Part shown: positions 40,462 through 49,478 of the stretch, in pieces
How positions within the stretch are numbered: the first letter of the stretch is position 1
How the letters are laid out: every line of letters starts with the position of its first letter
Assembly: GCA_039105265.1 (NCBI GenBank)
Contig: JAPFFF010000009.1
Coordinates: 3,720,001-3,784,000 of the forward strand
Length of the DNA: 64,000 nucleotides
Reading direction: 5' to 3'
From: Tritrichomonas musculus
Taxonomy: Eukaryota > Parabasalia > Tritrichomonadida > Tritrichomonadidae
The notes under the pieces: generated by a model
Database searches by the model: none
Told to the model about the DNA's origin: nothing
What the model saw: the letters and a program-made list of their open reading frames with translations, nothing else
Translations under genes and position numbers: made by a program

Positions 40462-43400
40462 TTAATGATTCTCAATGAAATAATCCTTTGCAGTGAAACC
40501 ATTGACATAAGGACAACAACAATGATTTGATAATACCAACATTTTTGAATGTGCTGCTGTTAAAGCATTTTTGATTACAGTTATTTTACTCATCAGTTGT
40601 GAATTCATTTGAAGGTTTATATTTTTGCCTTTCATTATTGATTGCTTATCAATGACATTTTTGTAATCACTTGATTTGATGTTGTTCTTCTTCAATGAAA
40701 CACCTTTGAGCTTTAATGAAATTGTTTTGTCATCTGACCAAATCGTATAACATTTAGCACACAAAGCAACTTGATTTGCTCCAAACTTTTCTACACAGCA
40801 TCCGAGTATCTTTTTCTCATCATATACATCATTGATTGCAGGGTTTGGCATAAAGCTATAAATGTGTTTATCATAAAATGATTTGTCTTTGATGACGTAA
40901 TCAAACAACTGGTCAATCGGTTTATTCATATCACCAGCTATAGACATGTAAAGGCTGTCTGTATCGACCGAGTTGAAATGAATTTTATTCATGTCAATGC
41001 ATTTGTAAAGAAAGTCATAAAGGAAAGTCAAATACCAATATTTCGCATTGTCTAATGTCCAAAATGATTCCTGAAGACATGTAGTGCATTTGAATGAATG
41101 AGGTTGTGATTGTATCAAATAACAATCATTTGACAATTTACATCCATTGCGATAAGTATCGGATGCAATCAATTGAAAGGCTTTATTTTTATCAACAATT
41201 CTGACTTTGTTGAAGTTCTCTGAATTCATACCGTCATATCCGTAAGATCCGTTCATACTAATCTTGTAAAACTTTTCGTTCCCGTGTGCCTTTCCTGACA
41301 ATATATCTTGACGCTTCTTCATAAACTCACAAACAAATTGATTGAATCCGTCATGAGCTTCATATAAACTTAAGCTCTTAATGTCATCAACAATAAGTCC
41401 GTGGTCGATTAAAAACCATAAAAGGTAATTCGAGAACGTCATAAATGTTCCGCATGTATCAAGCAACATTGTCAGCTTTCTTGTTTCTTTATCGGCTGAA
41501 TTCAGTTTATTGTCTTTCATATATTTGTACATATAGCTTCCAATCGTTTGCTCATCATTCATTATATTGATATTTCTAAACACAGGAGGGAAATTAATCA
41601 AATCGTTGATTTTATTCTTTGGACATCTCAATTTGACTTCAGCTTTGAATATAAACTCAGGGTTTGCATCAAATCGCTTCTTTGATTGAATGATATTCAT
41701 TGCAGTATTAAGAACCTTTTCATTCTTGTTTCCTTGTTCATCATAAACATCAAATCGTTTTATAAATGAACCAGGCATGTACATGATTCCTCCGTGATAA
41801 GGATTGAATGAATGTTTTACTGAACTGAATGATGAGGGATACAATGAATTGAAATCAATACCAGCAACGTGTGAAACTATGTTTGAAGTGTCATAGCTAA
41901 TGATTCTGTCATTAACGGCATCATATTTGAGTTTATTGATTAATGTTTGACCTCTAATGTTCACTCGATGAAGTACATTTGATAATCCTCCCGTTATGTT
42001 CTCTCTCAAATTGTAGTATTCTTTTTCATCAGTTATGAGTGTTGGCAGGTGATGGAGCTTGCAGAATTTCTTCAATTGTATTTTGGTTCTTGTTATCTTG
42101 TCATCATCACGTTGTCTCAAACGATTACATTCAGCACAAGCAAGTAAACAGTTATCAATCTGATGTCCTTTGTTGTTATCTATTCTGTCAAGTGTCGGTT
42201 TGTTGTTGTAAGTAAAGTGTTCACCACATAAATGACATTTACCTGTTTCATTTGATTCATACAATTTCATGAATGCTTCGAAATCCTTTTCACTAACACA
42301 TTTTGAAATATCTCGTTGATTTTGGTTCGTTTGAAGCGATGAATCGCCTTTTTGTGAGCAAAAATTATGTTTCATGTCTTGCTTTCGATAATTATCACAT
42401 TTATTTAACCACCATTTCATTGTTGGTTTGAATGTATTTGATTTGTTGATGATTTCATAGTCGTTCTTCGGGTTGAAATCTTTGTAAGCAAGAGCATATT
42501 TGATACATGAAGCATTCTTTGATAACGAAAGATTGCTAATCAAATCAACTTTATATTCAGCATTCATTTGAATAAGGTTGTCAATAGGATTAATCATCAT
42601 TTCAACATCATTGTCATTGTATGATAACAAGTAATCCCAACGTGTTGCAAACCTCTTTGAATCAATCAAATACTCTTCATAATCAGCTTTTGTTAATGGA
42701 TTCTTTTGATTGAGATAACTGTAAAAGTCTTCATATTTGAATGGTTCACTCTTTGATAACACTTCATTATAATTTTCATTGTTGATTGCTTCATAAGGAA
42801 ATACACCTTTCGAACTGTTAGATATACCGCCAAAATCGATTCCAAACTGTTTGAGTGTTCCTCCAGCAACAAATGCTTGTGCGTCAATGAATCGTAATCG
42901 AATAGGATACTTTGATGATTTCAATATAAATTGTTTCAATGATGTAGCTGTTCCAATCATTCCGCTATCGATAGACCAATGATTTTTAATCAATTGCTCT
43001 TTGAATAAGTTTGAATCAAATCGTGATGAATTAAAACCGAATACTGTTATTGTTTTCAATGATGTATCTATTTTATTGAGTTCATCTTCTGATTTATCTT
43101 TAATGAATGATTTTAAATGATTCAATTTATCAACATACACATCACAGCCAACAACAAATAACCAGTCAATCCATTTGGCAATGAATTCATTTGTTCTTAT
43201 ATCAAAGTTCTTTGTTATCAAACCTTTATCAAGTTTCACACATGATGAAACACTCAAAGGAATCAATCGAGAATTGATAACTGATTTATCACTAACTTTC
43301 TTTTCAATCTTTTGCTCCATTGTTTCAAAATCATAAGTGATATAATGAATTGTTGGCTTCCATTCAAGTTCATATGAAAGACAATACAAATAAACAGGAT

Positions 43401-45024
43401 TGTTTAAAATGTGTGGACAATATGGCAAAGCTTCTCGTGAAGGTATGAAATCCTTTTTGAATTTGCCATCACATTTATCTACATGTCTGTTGAATCTGTC
43501 AATATTGTTATTTCCTTTGTGAATGTATGAACCACAATGAGGACATATATGAATGTTTGTTAATGCTTCAGCATCAATGATGTACATGATATGAAGTATC
43601 TTATCTTTTGAATACAACAGAGCTGAAAATGTTTTGTTTGATTCATCAGTGTTGTGCCATTGGTCTTGAATATCATAAATATGTTTCTCTTTGTCATATT
43701 CATAGATGTTGACATTGATGTTATGATTCTTGGCTGATTCTTTCATTTCTTCAATCGTGATTCCTTTGAATGTGTTGATGAATTGATTTGCTGCTTTTGA
43801 AGGTTTTGTTGAATAAGTTATTCCGTGTTCTTCACATAATATTTTCTTTGCTGCTGCTGTTCTGTTGGAGATTTTAAATGTTCGTGTTTCAATAAGTTGC
43901 TTATTCAAACAGCAAGCAAGGAAACGATACCAACATAAACAATCATCAACGTTATCCATAATGATATATTTATTTTTAATGAACTCTTCTGGTAATCCAT
44001 CAATCTTACCTGTTATCTTAACGACACGAGAGATTGTAAATGAAACAGACCAAACGATACACAATTTGATGTTTGAAGCAGTGGTTTCATATTCATGAAT
44101 CTTTGATTCAATATACAGTTTAACTTTATCAATATCTTTATTCTCTCTAACGATTATCGGTACTGATGATTTATAATTCTTCCATTTGATTTCACTTGCT
44201 TCATATGTATATCTTTCGTTTTCATTCTTTGGTGGTATCTCAAATATACCAGTCAATTGAAAATATATTTTGAACGGTTTCACTTCTTGTTTAAATACTG
44301 TTTCAGTCAAATATTCATTGATGTCTTCAATTGATGAAACTCCGTTCTTGTAATATATTTTTATCGGTTCTTTACTGTTTTCATCTAATCGTTCAACCTT
44401 TTCATTATCATTTGGGAATTGGTCAATGAAATGACTGCATGCTTCAACTGCTTCATCAAAGTTCTCAGGTTCATTGATTATGAAATATGAGTCATGTTTT
44501 GAATGAACACCTTTATAGCCAAACTTTTTGAGGTATTCAATTAATTCAGCATTTTCATTGTTGAATCGAATGTCTTCATATCGTTGAGGTTGTTTGTTTG
44601 TCTTTGGCGGTAATGGTCTCAATAATATATTTTCAGATTTAATTAATTGAAGGGCTTTGTTGAGTGCATCATGAGCTATTTTAATGTTGTTCTCGATTTG
44701 TTTTTGTTTTAGTTGTTGTTCATCATTTTGTTCTTCTTCTTCAAATTGTTCCTCTTCCTCCTCTTCTTCTTGTTCTTCTGCTTCTCTTTTCATTCTATTG
44801 ACGAAAGCTAATATTGTTGTATCATTGATTCTATTACCTTCATGTTCTCTAAAACCGAATGAAGTTAGATAATTTTCTAAAATGTTTTTGAAATGTTTAA
44901 CATCATAATCAGAAGGTTTAGATGTTGATAAGCGAGGTTTTAATTGAAGTTCATTATTGATATACCTGATTTGTTCAATAACAAATGATTTGGTATCTTT
45001 TTGATAGTAATAACGCGAACTCAT
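40462..45024 (-). CDS. Inner Polinton: protein-primed type DNA polymerase B with embedded HNH-like domain
   Basis: This is a 1520-aa protein. The N-terminal 330 residues are charged, with an acidic EEEEEE run. At about 360-490 a Cys/His region (DNVDDCLCWYRFLACCL ... NVNIYEYDKE ... HIMYIIDAEAL) has an OTU/papain-like look. A zinc finger CPHCGSYIHKG...FNRHVDKC follows. The exonuclease motif is HYITYDFETMEQK. An HNH-like insertion, CHLCGEHFTYNNKPTLDRIDNNKGHQIDNCLLACAECNRLRQRDD, precedes motif A (AGIDFNSLYPSSF). Motif B is KISMNGSYGYDG, and motif C is SVDTDSLYMSI. This is the replicative enzyme of Polintons. The frame is open over its full length. Confidence 0.9.
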   Translation of the reverse strand: MSSRYYYQKDTKSFVIEQIRYINNELQLKPRLSTSKPSDYDVKHFKNILENYLTSFGFREHEGNRINDTTILAFVNRMKREAEEQEEEEEEEQFEEEEQNDEQQLKQKQIENNIKIAHDALNKALQLIKSENILLRPLPPKTNKQPQRYEDIRFNNENAELIEYLKKFGYKGVHSKHDSYFIINEPENFDEAVEACSHFIDQFPNDNEKVERLDENSKEPIKIYYKNGVSSIEDINEYLTETVFKQEVKPFKIYFQLTGIFEIPPKNENERYTYEASEIKWKNYKSSVPIIVRENKDIDKVKLYIESKIHEYETTASNIKLCIVWSVSFTISRVVKITGKIDGLPEEFIKNKYIIMDNVDDCLCWYRFLACCLNKQLIETRTFKISNRTAAAKKILCEEHGITYSTKPSKAANQFINTFKGITIEEMKESAKNHNINVNIYEYDKEKHIYDIQDQWHNTDESNKTFSALLYSKDKILHIMYIIDAEALTNIHICPHCGSYIHKGNNNIDRFNRHVDKCDGKFKKDFIPSREALPYCPHILNNPVYLYCLSYELEWKPTIHYITYDFETMEQKIEKKVSDKSVINSRLIPLSVSSCVKLDKGLITKNFDIRTNEFIAKWIDWLFVVGCDVYVDKLNHLKSFIKDKSEDELNKIDTSLKTITVFGFNSSRFDSNLFKEQLIKNHWSIDSGMIGTATSLKQFILKSSKYPIRLRFIDAQAFVAGGTLKQFGIDFGGISNSSKGVFPYEAINNENYNEVLSKSEPFKYEDFYSYLNQKNPLTKADYEEYLIDSKRFATRWDYLLSYNDNDVEMMINPIDNLIQMNAEYKVDLISNLSLSKNASCIKYALAYKDFNPKNDYEIINKSNTFKPTMKWWLNKCDNYRKQDMKHNFCSQKGDSSLQTNQNQRDISKCVSEKDFEAFMKLYESNETGKCHLCGEHFTYNNKPTLDRIDNNKGHQIDNCLLACAECNRLRQRDDDKITRTKIQLKKFCKLHHLPTLITDEKEYYNLRENITGGLSNVLHRVNIRGQTLINKLKYDAVNDRIISYDTSNIVSHVAGIDFNSLYPSSFSSVKHSFNPYHGGIMYMPGSFIKRFDVYDEQGNKNEKVLNTAMNIIQSKKRFDANPEFIFKAEVKLRCPKNKINDLINFPPVFRNINIMNDEQTIGSYMYKYMKDNKLNSADKETRKLTMLLDTCGTFMTFSNYLLWFLIDHGLIVDDIKSLSLYEAHDGFNQFVCEFMKKRQDILSGKAHGNEKFYKISMNGSYGYDGMNSENFNKVRIVDKNKAFQLIASDTYRNGCKLSNDCYLIQSQPHSFKCTTCLQESFWTLDNAKYWYLTFLYDFLYKCIDMNKIHFNSVDTDSLYMSIAGDMNKPIDQLFDYVIKDKSFYDKHIYSFMPNPAINDVYDEKKILGCCVEKFGANQVALCAKCYTIWSDDKTISLKLKGVSLKKNNIKSSDYKNVIDKQSIMKGKNINLQMNSQLMSKITVIKNALTAAHSKMLVLSNHCCCPYVNGFTAKDYFIENH

Positions 45025-45116
45025 TTATGATATTATTAAAAAATCAAATTATTTGAAATTTGAAAAAATGTTAAATCAAAAAATAAAAAATATTTCGAGT
45101 TTTTTATTTCATTGAA

Positions 45117-45467
45117 ATGTCTGAGTTAAGAGAAATAATAAAACACATTGAAGAAATACATAAATTACTTTTGATATTAGAATCAAAACAAGAAGTAAGT
45201 GAAGAAGAAGAAACAAATGAAGAAGCAAATACAGAAGCAAACCATAAAAGAACGCGTTCAATATTCAATTCATCAAAGTTCTTGAACAAGGATGAACGTG
45301 AAAAAGTTATACAATTTTTGGATGATAAAGTAATGAATGATATAAATAAGTTGCCAGGACATAAAAGGTGTTCATATACACAAAACTTATTGAAGGAAAA
45401 ATTGAAGTTAAATGTATCATCATATATGATTAATAGATTATTGGCATTTAAGAACAACAAAGAATAA
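45117..45467 (+). CDS. Inner Polinton: small unidentified protein
   Basis: This 116-aa protein has an N-terminal coiled coil (LREIIKHIEEIHKLLLILESKQEVSEEEE) and a compact helical C-terminus (FLNKDEREKVIQFLDDKVMNDINKLPGHKRCSYTQNLLKEKLKLNVSSYMINRLLAFK) that could be a DNA-binding helix-turn-helix. It is divergent from polymerase B with a 92-bp AT-rich spacer. A regulator is possible. Confidence 0.5.
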   Translation: MSELREIIKHIEEIHKLLLILESKQEVSEEEETNEEANTEANHKRTRSIFNSSKFLNKDEREKVIQFLDDKVMNDINKLPGHKRCSYTQNLLKEKLKLNVSSYMINRLLAFKNNKE

Positions 45468-45505
45468 AAATATCATTTAATTAATTTGTTTATTTTTGGT
45501 TTAAA

Positions 45506-45751
45506 ATGAATAGTGCAATTAAAGGTTTGAGTTGTGATACATCAGCTTTACACGCTCAGTTTCGAATAGTTAAAGACAAGATATTCAATGAATGTATGAA
45601 TTCTGAAGATGATGCATTAAACGGAAAGTTTGATAAGATGATTCACATATTGTCGATATATAAACAACTATTTAATGATATTGAATCGATTAAAATACAA
45701 TTAAGAGCTATTGATGAACGTATCAAATCAGCTGAACAAATGACTTTGTAA
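45506..45751 (+). CDS. Inner Polinton: small helical protein
   Basis: This 81-aa, all-helical protein (MNSAIKGLSCDTSALHAQFRIVKDKIFNECMNSEDD...LRAIDERIKSAEQM) follows 45117-45467 by 38 bp. Not recognised. Confidence 0.45.
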   Translation: MNSAIKGLSCDTSALHAQFRIVKDKIFNECMNSEDDALNGKFDKMIHILSIYKQLFNDIESIKIQLRAIDERIKSAEQMTL

Positions 45752-45805
45752 ATGAATCATTGAATGACTCATCATTAATGTTGTTTTATTTTTATTCAAA
45801 CATTC

Positions 45806-46381
45806 ATGGCATTATCAAAAGCTCGTATATTAAGTAGCGAGAACGATGCATCTGTCAAAACAGAGCAGAACACAAACATTAATATAAACATCAAACCAAA
45901 GCAACCACAACCAGTTGAATATCCATCAGTTCAACCATTACCACAATCATCTCAAGCCACAAATTTTACTATACCTCAGATGAGTGGAGTATATCAATCA
46001 CAGCATCCAACAAACAACGTTTCCCTAGAAAGAGGTATCAGTGATATTGGAGCTGATATAACAGAACTTGAAACCAAAAACAAATTCCTTGAGATATTAT
46101 TATCCATCTATGAAACCAATCCAATAAAAGTCAATGATTTATTGATTTGTCATTCAAATACATTAATGGAACTCATCAAATTACTAACACAAGCAGATAA
46201 AGTTGAATTGATTGTCAATGATGATTGTGCGTGTAATGGTTGCGTTTCTCGTTCCAAATATCTTTTAATTGATAGGATATTGGTGTACAAAAATAATGAA
46301 TCAAATGACTTGAAATACAAATATAATAGCATTTATACCGAACTCATTAGACACAACATTTCATTAAAAACATGTATTTAA
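45806..46381 (+). CDS. Inner Polinton: unidentified 191-aa protein
   Basis: The first 75 residues are disordered and Gln/Pro-rich. The rest is helical and ends with a Cys cluster (DDCACNGCVSRSKYLLIDRILVYKNNES) that may bind a metal. A TTTTATTTTTATT tract lies just before the ATG, as with other genes of the element. A short relic at 49730-49852 in the outer element has a similar N-terminal composition. Confidence 0.5.
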   Translation: MALSKARILSSENDASVKTEQNTNININIKPKQPQPVEYPSVQPLPQSSQATNFTIPQMSGVYQSQHPTNNVSLERGISDIGADITELETKNKFLEILLSIYETNPIKVNDLLICHSNTLMELIKLLTQADKVELIVNDDCACNGCVSRSKYLLIDRILVYKNNESNDLKYKYNSIYTELIRHNISLKTCI

Positions 46382-46391
46382 AAACTAATAA

Positions 46392-46523
46392 ATGATATAT
46401 GAAATATTAGTTGTTTCATTATTAACAGGTTTATTTTTAGTGAAGATTGTTGAAGTATCTTTAATGATGCCTGACAAAGAACCAGAACTCAGTGAAGAGA
46501 TAAGAACAAAAATGTATTCATGA
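46392..46523 (+). CDS. Inner Polinton: 43-aa single-span membrane protein
   Basis: MIYEILVVSLLTGLFLVKIVEVSLMM is one hydrophobic helix, followed by a short acidic tail, PDKEPELSEEIRTKMYS. It lies neatly between the 191-aa gene and the packaging ATPase gene. Small one-helix proteins are common in Polinton and virophage genomes, so a virion or host-membrane role is plausible. Confidence 0.5.
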   Translation: MIYEILVVSLLTGLFLVKIVEVSLMMPDKEPELSEEIRTKMYS

Positions 46524-46547
46524 AGAGCTTTAACGAAAACTAAAGAA

Positions 46548-47492
46548 ATGAAAGGTTTCATGAAACCCACTCAGTTTAATTACAAAGAGATTTTATTCTC
46601 TAGTGGTTCTGATTATGATGATGACCAAATGAGTTTTGCATTTGAATATGAATCATTCAAGCCAACTGTTAATGAAACAACATTTAATATTGATGATGAG
46701 ATGAATAAAGCATATCAACGCAATGAATCAAAAATAAAGAATGAATCAATCAGACCAATCGCAAACGGTATTTATTCATATTACAATTCATTGAACATAC
46801 TCGTTGGTCAGCAAGGTAAAGGAAAGAGTCATATAATGCTACGAGATGTTATTCAAATGTCTCGAATGAAGAACGCTGGCTTTCATTTAATTGTTTATGT
46901 ATCACGAAACGGAACAATCAATGATGCAACATTCGAAAGCCAACGCGAATTGATACAGCTACCAATAAAAACTGTTGCTGACAGCAATGCTGAAGAATAT
47001 CTTAAACAGCTTGATTTATATAAAGAATTGTATAACAAATATTCATCAACACCAAAAATAGTAATCGAAGGGACGGAGTCCCCTTTTGCGAAGCAAAATG
47101 AAAAGAAGTTAAACGATATGTTTGAGTTTCTTCATATCAATAAACTAGGTCAACCAAATAAACCACTAAATACTATCATTCTTTGTGAAGACTTCTTGAA
47201 ATCGAAACTAATTAAATCATCCTATTTTATCAATACCATCAGTCAGCTTCGACATAAGAATCTAATCATATTCGTTAACATCCAGTTCTTCAAAGCTTTA
47301 ACAACAGAATGGAAAAATAATGCAACATCATTCTTCATCTTTAGTGGTTATTCACGACAGAAACTCGGCTACATATATCAACAAGTTCCATTTCCAATAG
47401 ATTTCGAAGAGCTATGGAATCGATACAGAACAATGAAAGCACATCAATTCGTTTTAATCAATGTTCGAACTAATAACCTTTCATTCATCTAA
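46548..47492 (+). CDS. Inner Polinton: FtsK/HerA-type (A32-like) packaging ATPase
   Basis: This 314-aa protein has Walker A ILVGQQGKGKSH, Walker B NTIILCEDFLKS and a sensor-like region QLRHKNLIIFVNIQFFKA. It is the second packaging ATPase in the window and is clearly different from the outer element's. A double hairpin (47070-47098) lies inside its coding sequence at the EGTESPFAKQNEK codons. The last 12 bp overlap the convergent gene at 47481. It packages the genome into the capsid by family analogy. Confidence 0.8.
   Translation: MKGFMKPTQFNYKEILFSSGSDYDDDQMSFAFEYESFKPTVNETTFNIDDEMNKAYQRNESKIKNESIRPIANGIYSYYNSLNILVGQQGKGKSHIMLRDVIQMSRMKNAGFHLIVYVSRNGTINDATFESQRELIQLPIKTVADSNAEEYLKQLDLYKELYNKYSSTPKIVIEGTESPFAKQNEKKLNDMFEFLHINKLGQPNKPLNTIILCEDFLKSKLIKSSYFINTISQLRHKNLIIFVNIQFFKALTTEWKNNATSFFIFSGYSRQKLGYIYQQVPFPIDFEELWNRYRTMKAHQFVLINVRTNNLSFI
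47070..47098. repeat. Double-hairpin element, copy 2 (inside the ATPase gene)
   Basis: It is gggac-gga-gtccc (47070-47082) followed by ttttgc-gaa-gcaaaa (47084-47098). It matches the reverse complement of copy 1 (31673-31701) in order, spacing and the whole second stem, with compensating changes in the first stem and free change in the loops. It adds EGTESPFAKQN to the ATPase without breaking the frame. Confidence 0.7.
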
Positions 47493-47945
47493 TACAATTT
47501 GTTGTTGAACACCAACAAACAGCTGTGGTGTATTGATATTATATTTTTGTCTCATTTGTTCAATCAATTCCTTTGTTTTCTTATCTGTTGCTTTCCTTAT
47601 GCTGTAATTATAATACTTATATTCTTTGAATGATTGTTCTTCACTTGAACCTTCAACGAAGAATTCAATGGATGTTGTTGATATTCTTCTTCTAACATTT
47701 GATGTAAGTGTTATGTATTCAAGACCGAGTTCAACAATCTTATCATGATAGAATCGTTTGAATTCATTCTCTTTGTTCTTCAATGATATGTACATCACTT
47801 TAGCTTTATATGTAGCCTTTCCACTTGGTATTGGATATCTATCACACAATATTGAGAAATCACATTGTTTAAACTTCTCTGTTTCATCCAGCATATCAAT
47901 CAATGAATTGATGTAATCATAAACCTTTGGTGTTGACATTTTCAT
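47481..47945 (-). CDS. Inner Polinton: unidentified 154-aa protein
   Basis: This is a mixed alpha/beta protein (MKMSTPKVYDYINSLIDMLDETEKFKQCDFSILCDRYPIPSGKATYKAKVMYISL...). It is convergent with the ATPase gene, overlapping by 12 bp. The upstream minus-strand region has a TTTATTTTTATTTTT tract just before the ATG. No family is recognised. Confidence 0.5.
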   Translation of the reverse strand: MKMSTPKVYDYINSLIDMLDETEKFKQCDFSILCDRYPIPSGKATYKAKVMYISLKNKENEFKRFYHDKIVELGLEYITLTSNVRRRISTTSIEFFVEGSSEEQSFKEYKYYNYSIRKATDKKTKELIEQMRQKYNINTPQLFVGVQQQIVLDE

Positions 47946-47985
47946 TTAATTAAAAATAAAAATAAATTTAATGATATGTATCATA

Positions 47986-48196
47986 TGAAACAATTAGTAT
48001 CACATGAGGAAATAGGTATCACATGAGATAAAAGGTATCACATGAGGAAAAAGGTAGCTTATGAGGAAAAAGGTAGCTTATGAGGAAAAAGGTAGCTTAT
48101 GAGGAAAAAGGTAGCTTATGAGGAAAAAGGTAGCTTATGAGGAAAAAGGTAGCTTATGAGGAAAAAGGTATCACACTAAATAAAAGGTATCACATG
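47986..48196. repeat. 19-bp minisatellite
   Basis: Six copies of ggtagcttatgaggaaaaa are flanked by variant copies of the type ggtatcacatgaggaaa on both sides. It lies directly before the larger CAA-rich minisatellite. Non-coding. Confidence 0.85.
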
Positions 48197-48955
48197 AGTC
48201 ATCAACAAGATATTCAACAATAACAACAAGATTTTCAACAACAACATGGTTCTTCAACAACAAGATTTTTCAACAACAACATGGTTCTTCAACAACAAGA
48301 TTTTTCAACAACAACATGGTTCTTCAACAACAACAAGATTTTTCAACAACAACAACAAGATTTTTCAACAACAACAACAAGGTTTTTCAACAACAACAAG
48401 GTTCAACAACAAGATTTTTCAACAACAACAAGGTTCTTCAACAACAACAAGATTTTTCAACAACAACAACAAGATTTTTCAACAACAACAACAAGGTTTT
48501 TCAACAACAACAAGGTTCTTCAACAACAACAAGATTTTTCAACAACAACAAGGTTTTTCAACAACAACATGGTTCTTCAACAACAACATGGTTCTTCAAC
48601 AACAACATGGTTCTTCAACAACAAGATTTTTCAACAACAACTTCAACAACAACATGGTTCTTCAACAACAACAAGGTTTTTCAACAACAACAAGGTTTTT
48701 CAACAACAACATGGTTCTTCAACAACAACATGGTTCTTCAACAACAAGATTTTTCAACAACAACACAACAACATGGTTCTTCAACAACAACATGGTTCTT
48801 CAACAACAACATGGTTCTTCAACAACAACATGGTTTTTCAACAACAACAAGGTTTTTCAACAACAACATGGTTCTTCAACAACAACATGGTTCTTCAACA
48901 ACAACATGGTTCTTCAACAACAACATGGTTCTTCAACAACAACATGGTTCTTTAT
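48197..48955 (+). repeat. CAA-rich minisatellite, open in all three forward frames
   Basis: About 40 units of ttcaacaacaacatggttc (19 bp) and of 17-, 20- and 23-bp variants such as ttcaacaacaacaagatttt. None of the three forward frames has a stop over roughly 640-700 bp. All frames encode the same circular peptide (FNNN-MVLQQQ-HGSSTTT-W), because 19 is one more than a multiple of three. It may be only a satellite, or may encode a Gln/Asn/Thr-rich filament protein. No promoter evidence decides this. Confidence 0.8.
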
Positions 48956-49231
48956 AAATAAAATTTTTTTTCCTAACCAGCTAGCTTTTCAGGCGTTCGA
49001 CAACGTTTCTGATGACCTTTAGCATTCTCATTGACTACCAGAACTGGCTACGTTCCAGCTTGTCTCGATGTCGTTTCGGTCTCGCCCCGATTTCAGAATT
49101 AAATAATAATAATATTTTTTATCTTTGCTATATACAAATATTTTTTAAAAATAATTTTTTATTTTCGCAAATTCTAAAAACAATATAAAACAAGTATAAA
49201 TATATTAGGAATAATAAATAAACACAAACTG
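48956..49231. other. Spacer with a base-balanced patch
   Basis: About 48975-49100 is much less AT-rich than its surroundings (caggcgttcgacaacg, gtctcgatgtcgtttcggt). It has no recognised coding or RNA structure. AT-rich sequence follows up to the right terminal repeat. Confidence 0.4.
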
Positions 49232-49478
49232 CATCAGCTTGAGAATGAATTAAATGAACTGTCTAATAAATGAACATCAATTGATGGTAATCATTAAATG
49301 AGTTCATATTATTTTTGTTCATTAGTCGTGTTGACGGCGGGCTTTAGCCTGACGGAAACCGACTGATATATACTACTAAAACAAGTTCAAAGATGTAAAT
49401 TCTAAAATGAAGATTCAAAAGTGGCGACCGTCAATCTCAATTTTATCTCACCCCACCAAATCAACACCCTTACTCTCT
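49232..49478 (-). repeat. Right terminal inverted repeat of the inner Polinton
   Basis: It is the inverted copy of 28248-28494. It contains a fragment corresponding to the 3' end of the 75-aa coiled-coil gene, as expected if the repeat ends inside that gene. Confidence 0.9.

Larger units (their letters stand above)
28248..49478. mobile_element. Inner Maverick/Polinton element (about 21.2 kb, looks whole)
   Basis: It starts AG (agagagtaaggg) and ends with the complement. The 247-bp terminal inverted repeats (28248-28494 and 49232-49478) look identical by eye. No exact target duplication was found; ccacct / ccaact at the two flanks is a one-mismatch candidate. It carries capsid-like, integrase, fibre-like, HNH, polymerase B and packaging ATPase genes plus about ten small or unidentified genes on both strands. 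All major frames are open, so it looks whole, with no obvious breaks. A protease of the adenoviral type was not recognised. Identical ends imply a very recent insertion into the outer element's capsid gene. Confidence 0.85.

Noticed and set aside
47986-48196. CRISPR-like short repeats
   Set aside because: The units are head to tail without unique spacers.
48246-49022. Three overlapping plus-strand genes in the CAA-rich repeat
   Set aside because: All three are frames of one minisatellite. There is no independent evidence that any is a gene, so it is annotated as a repeat with a note.
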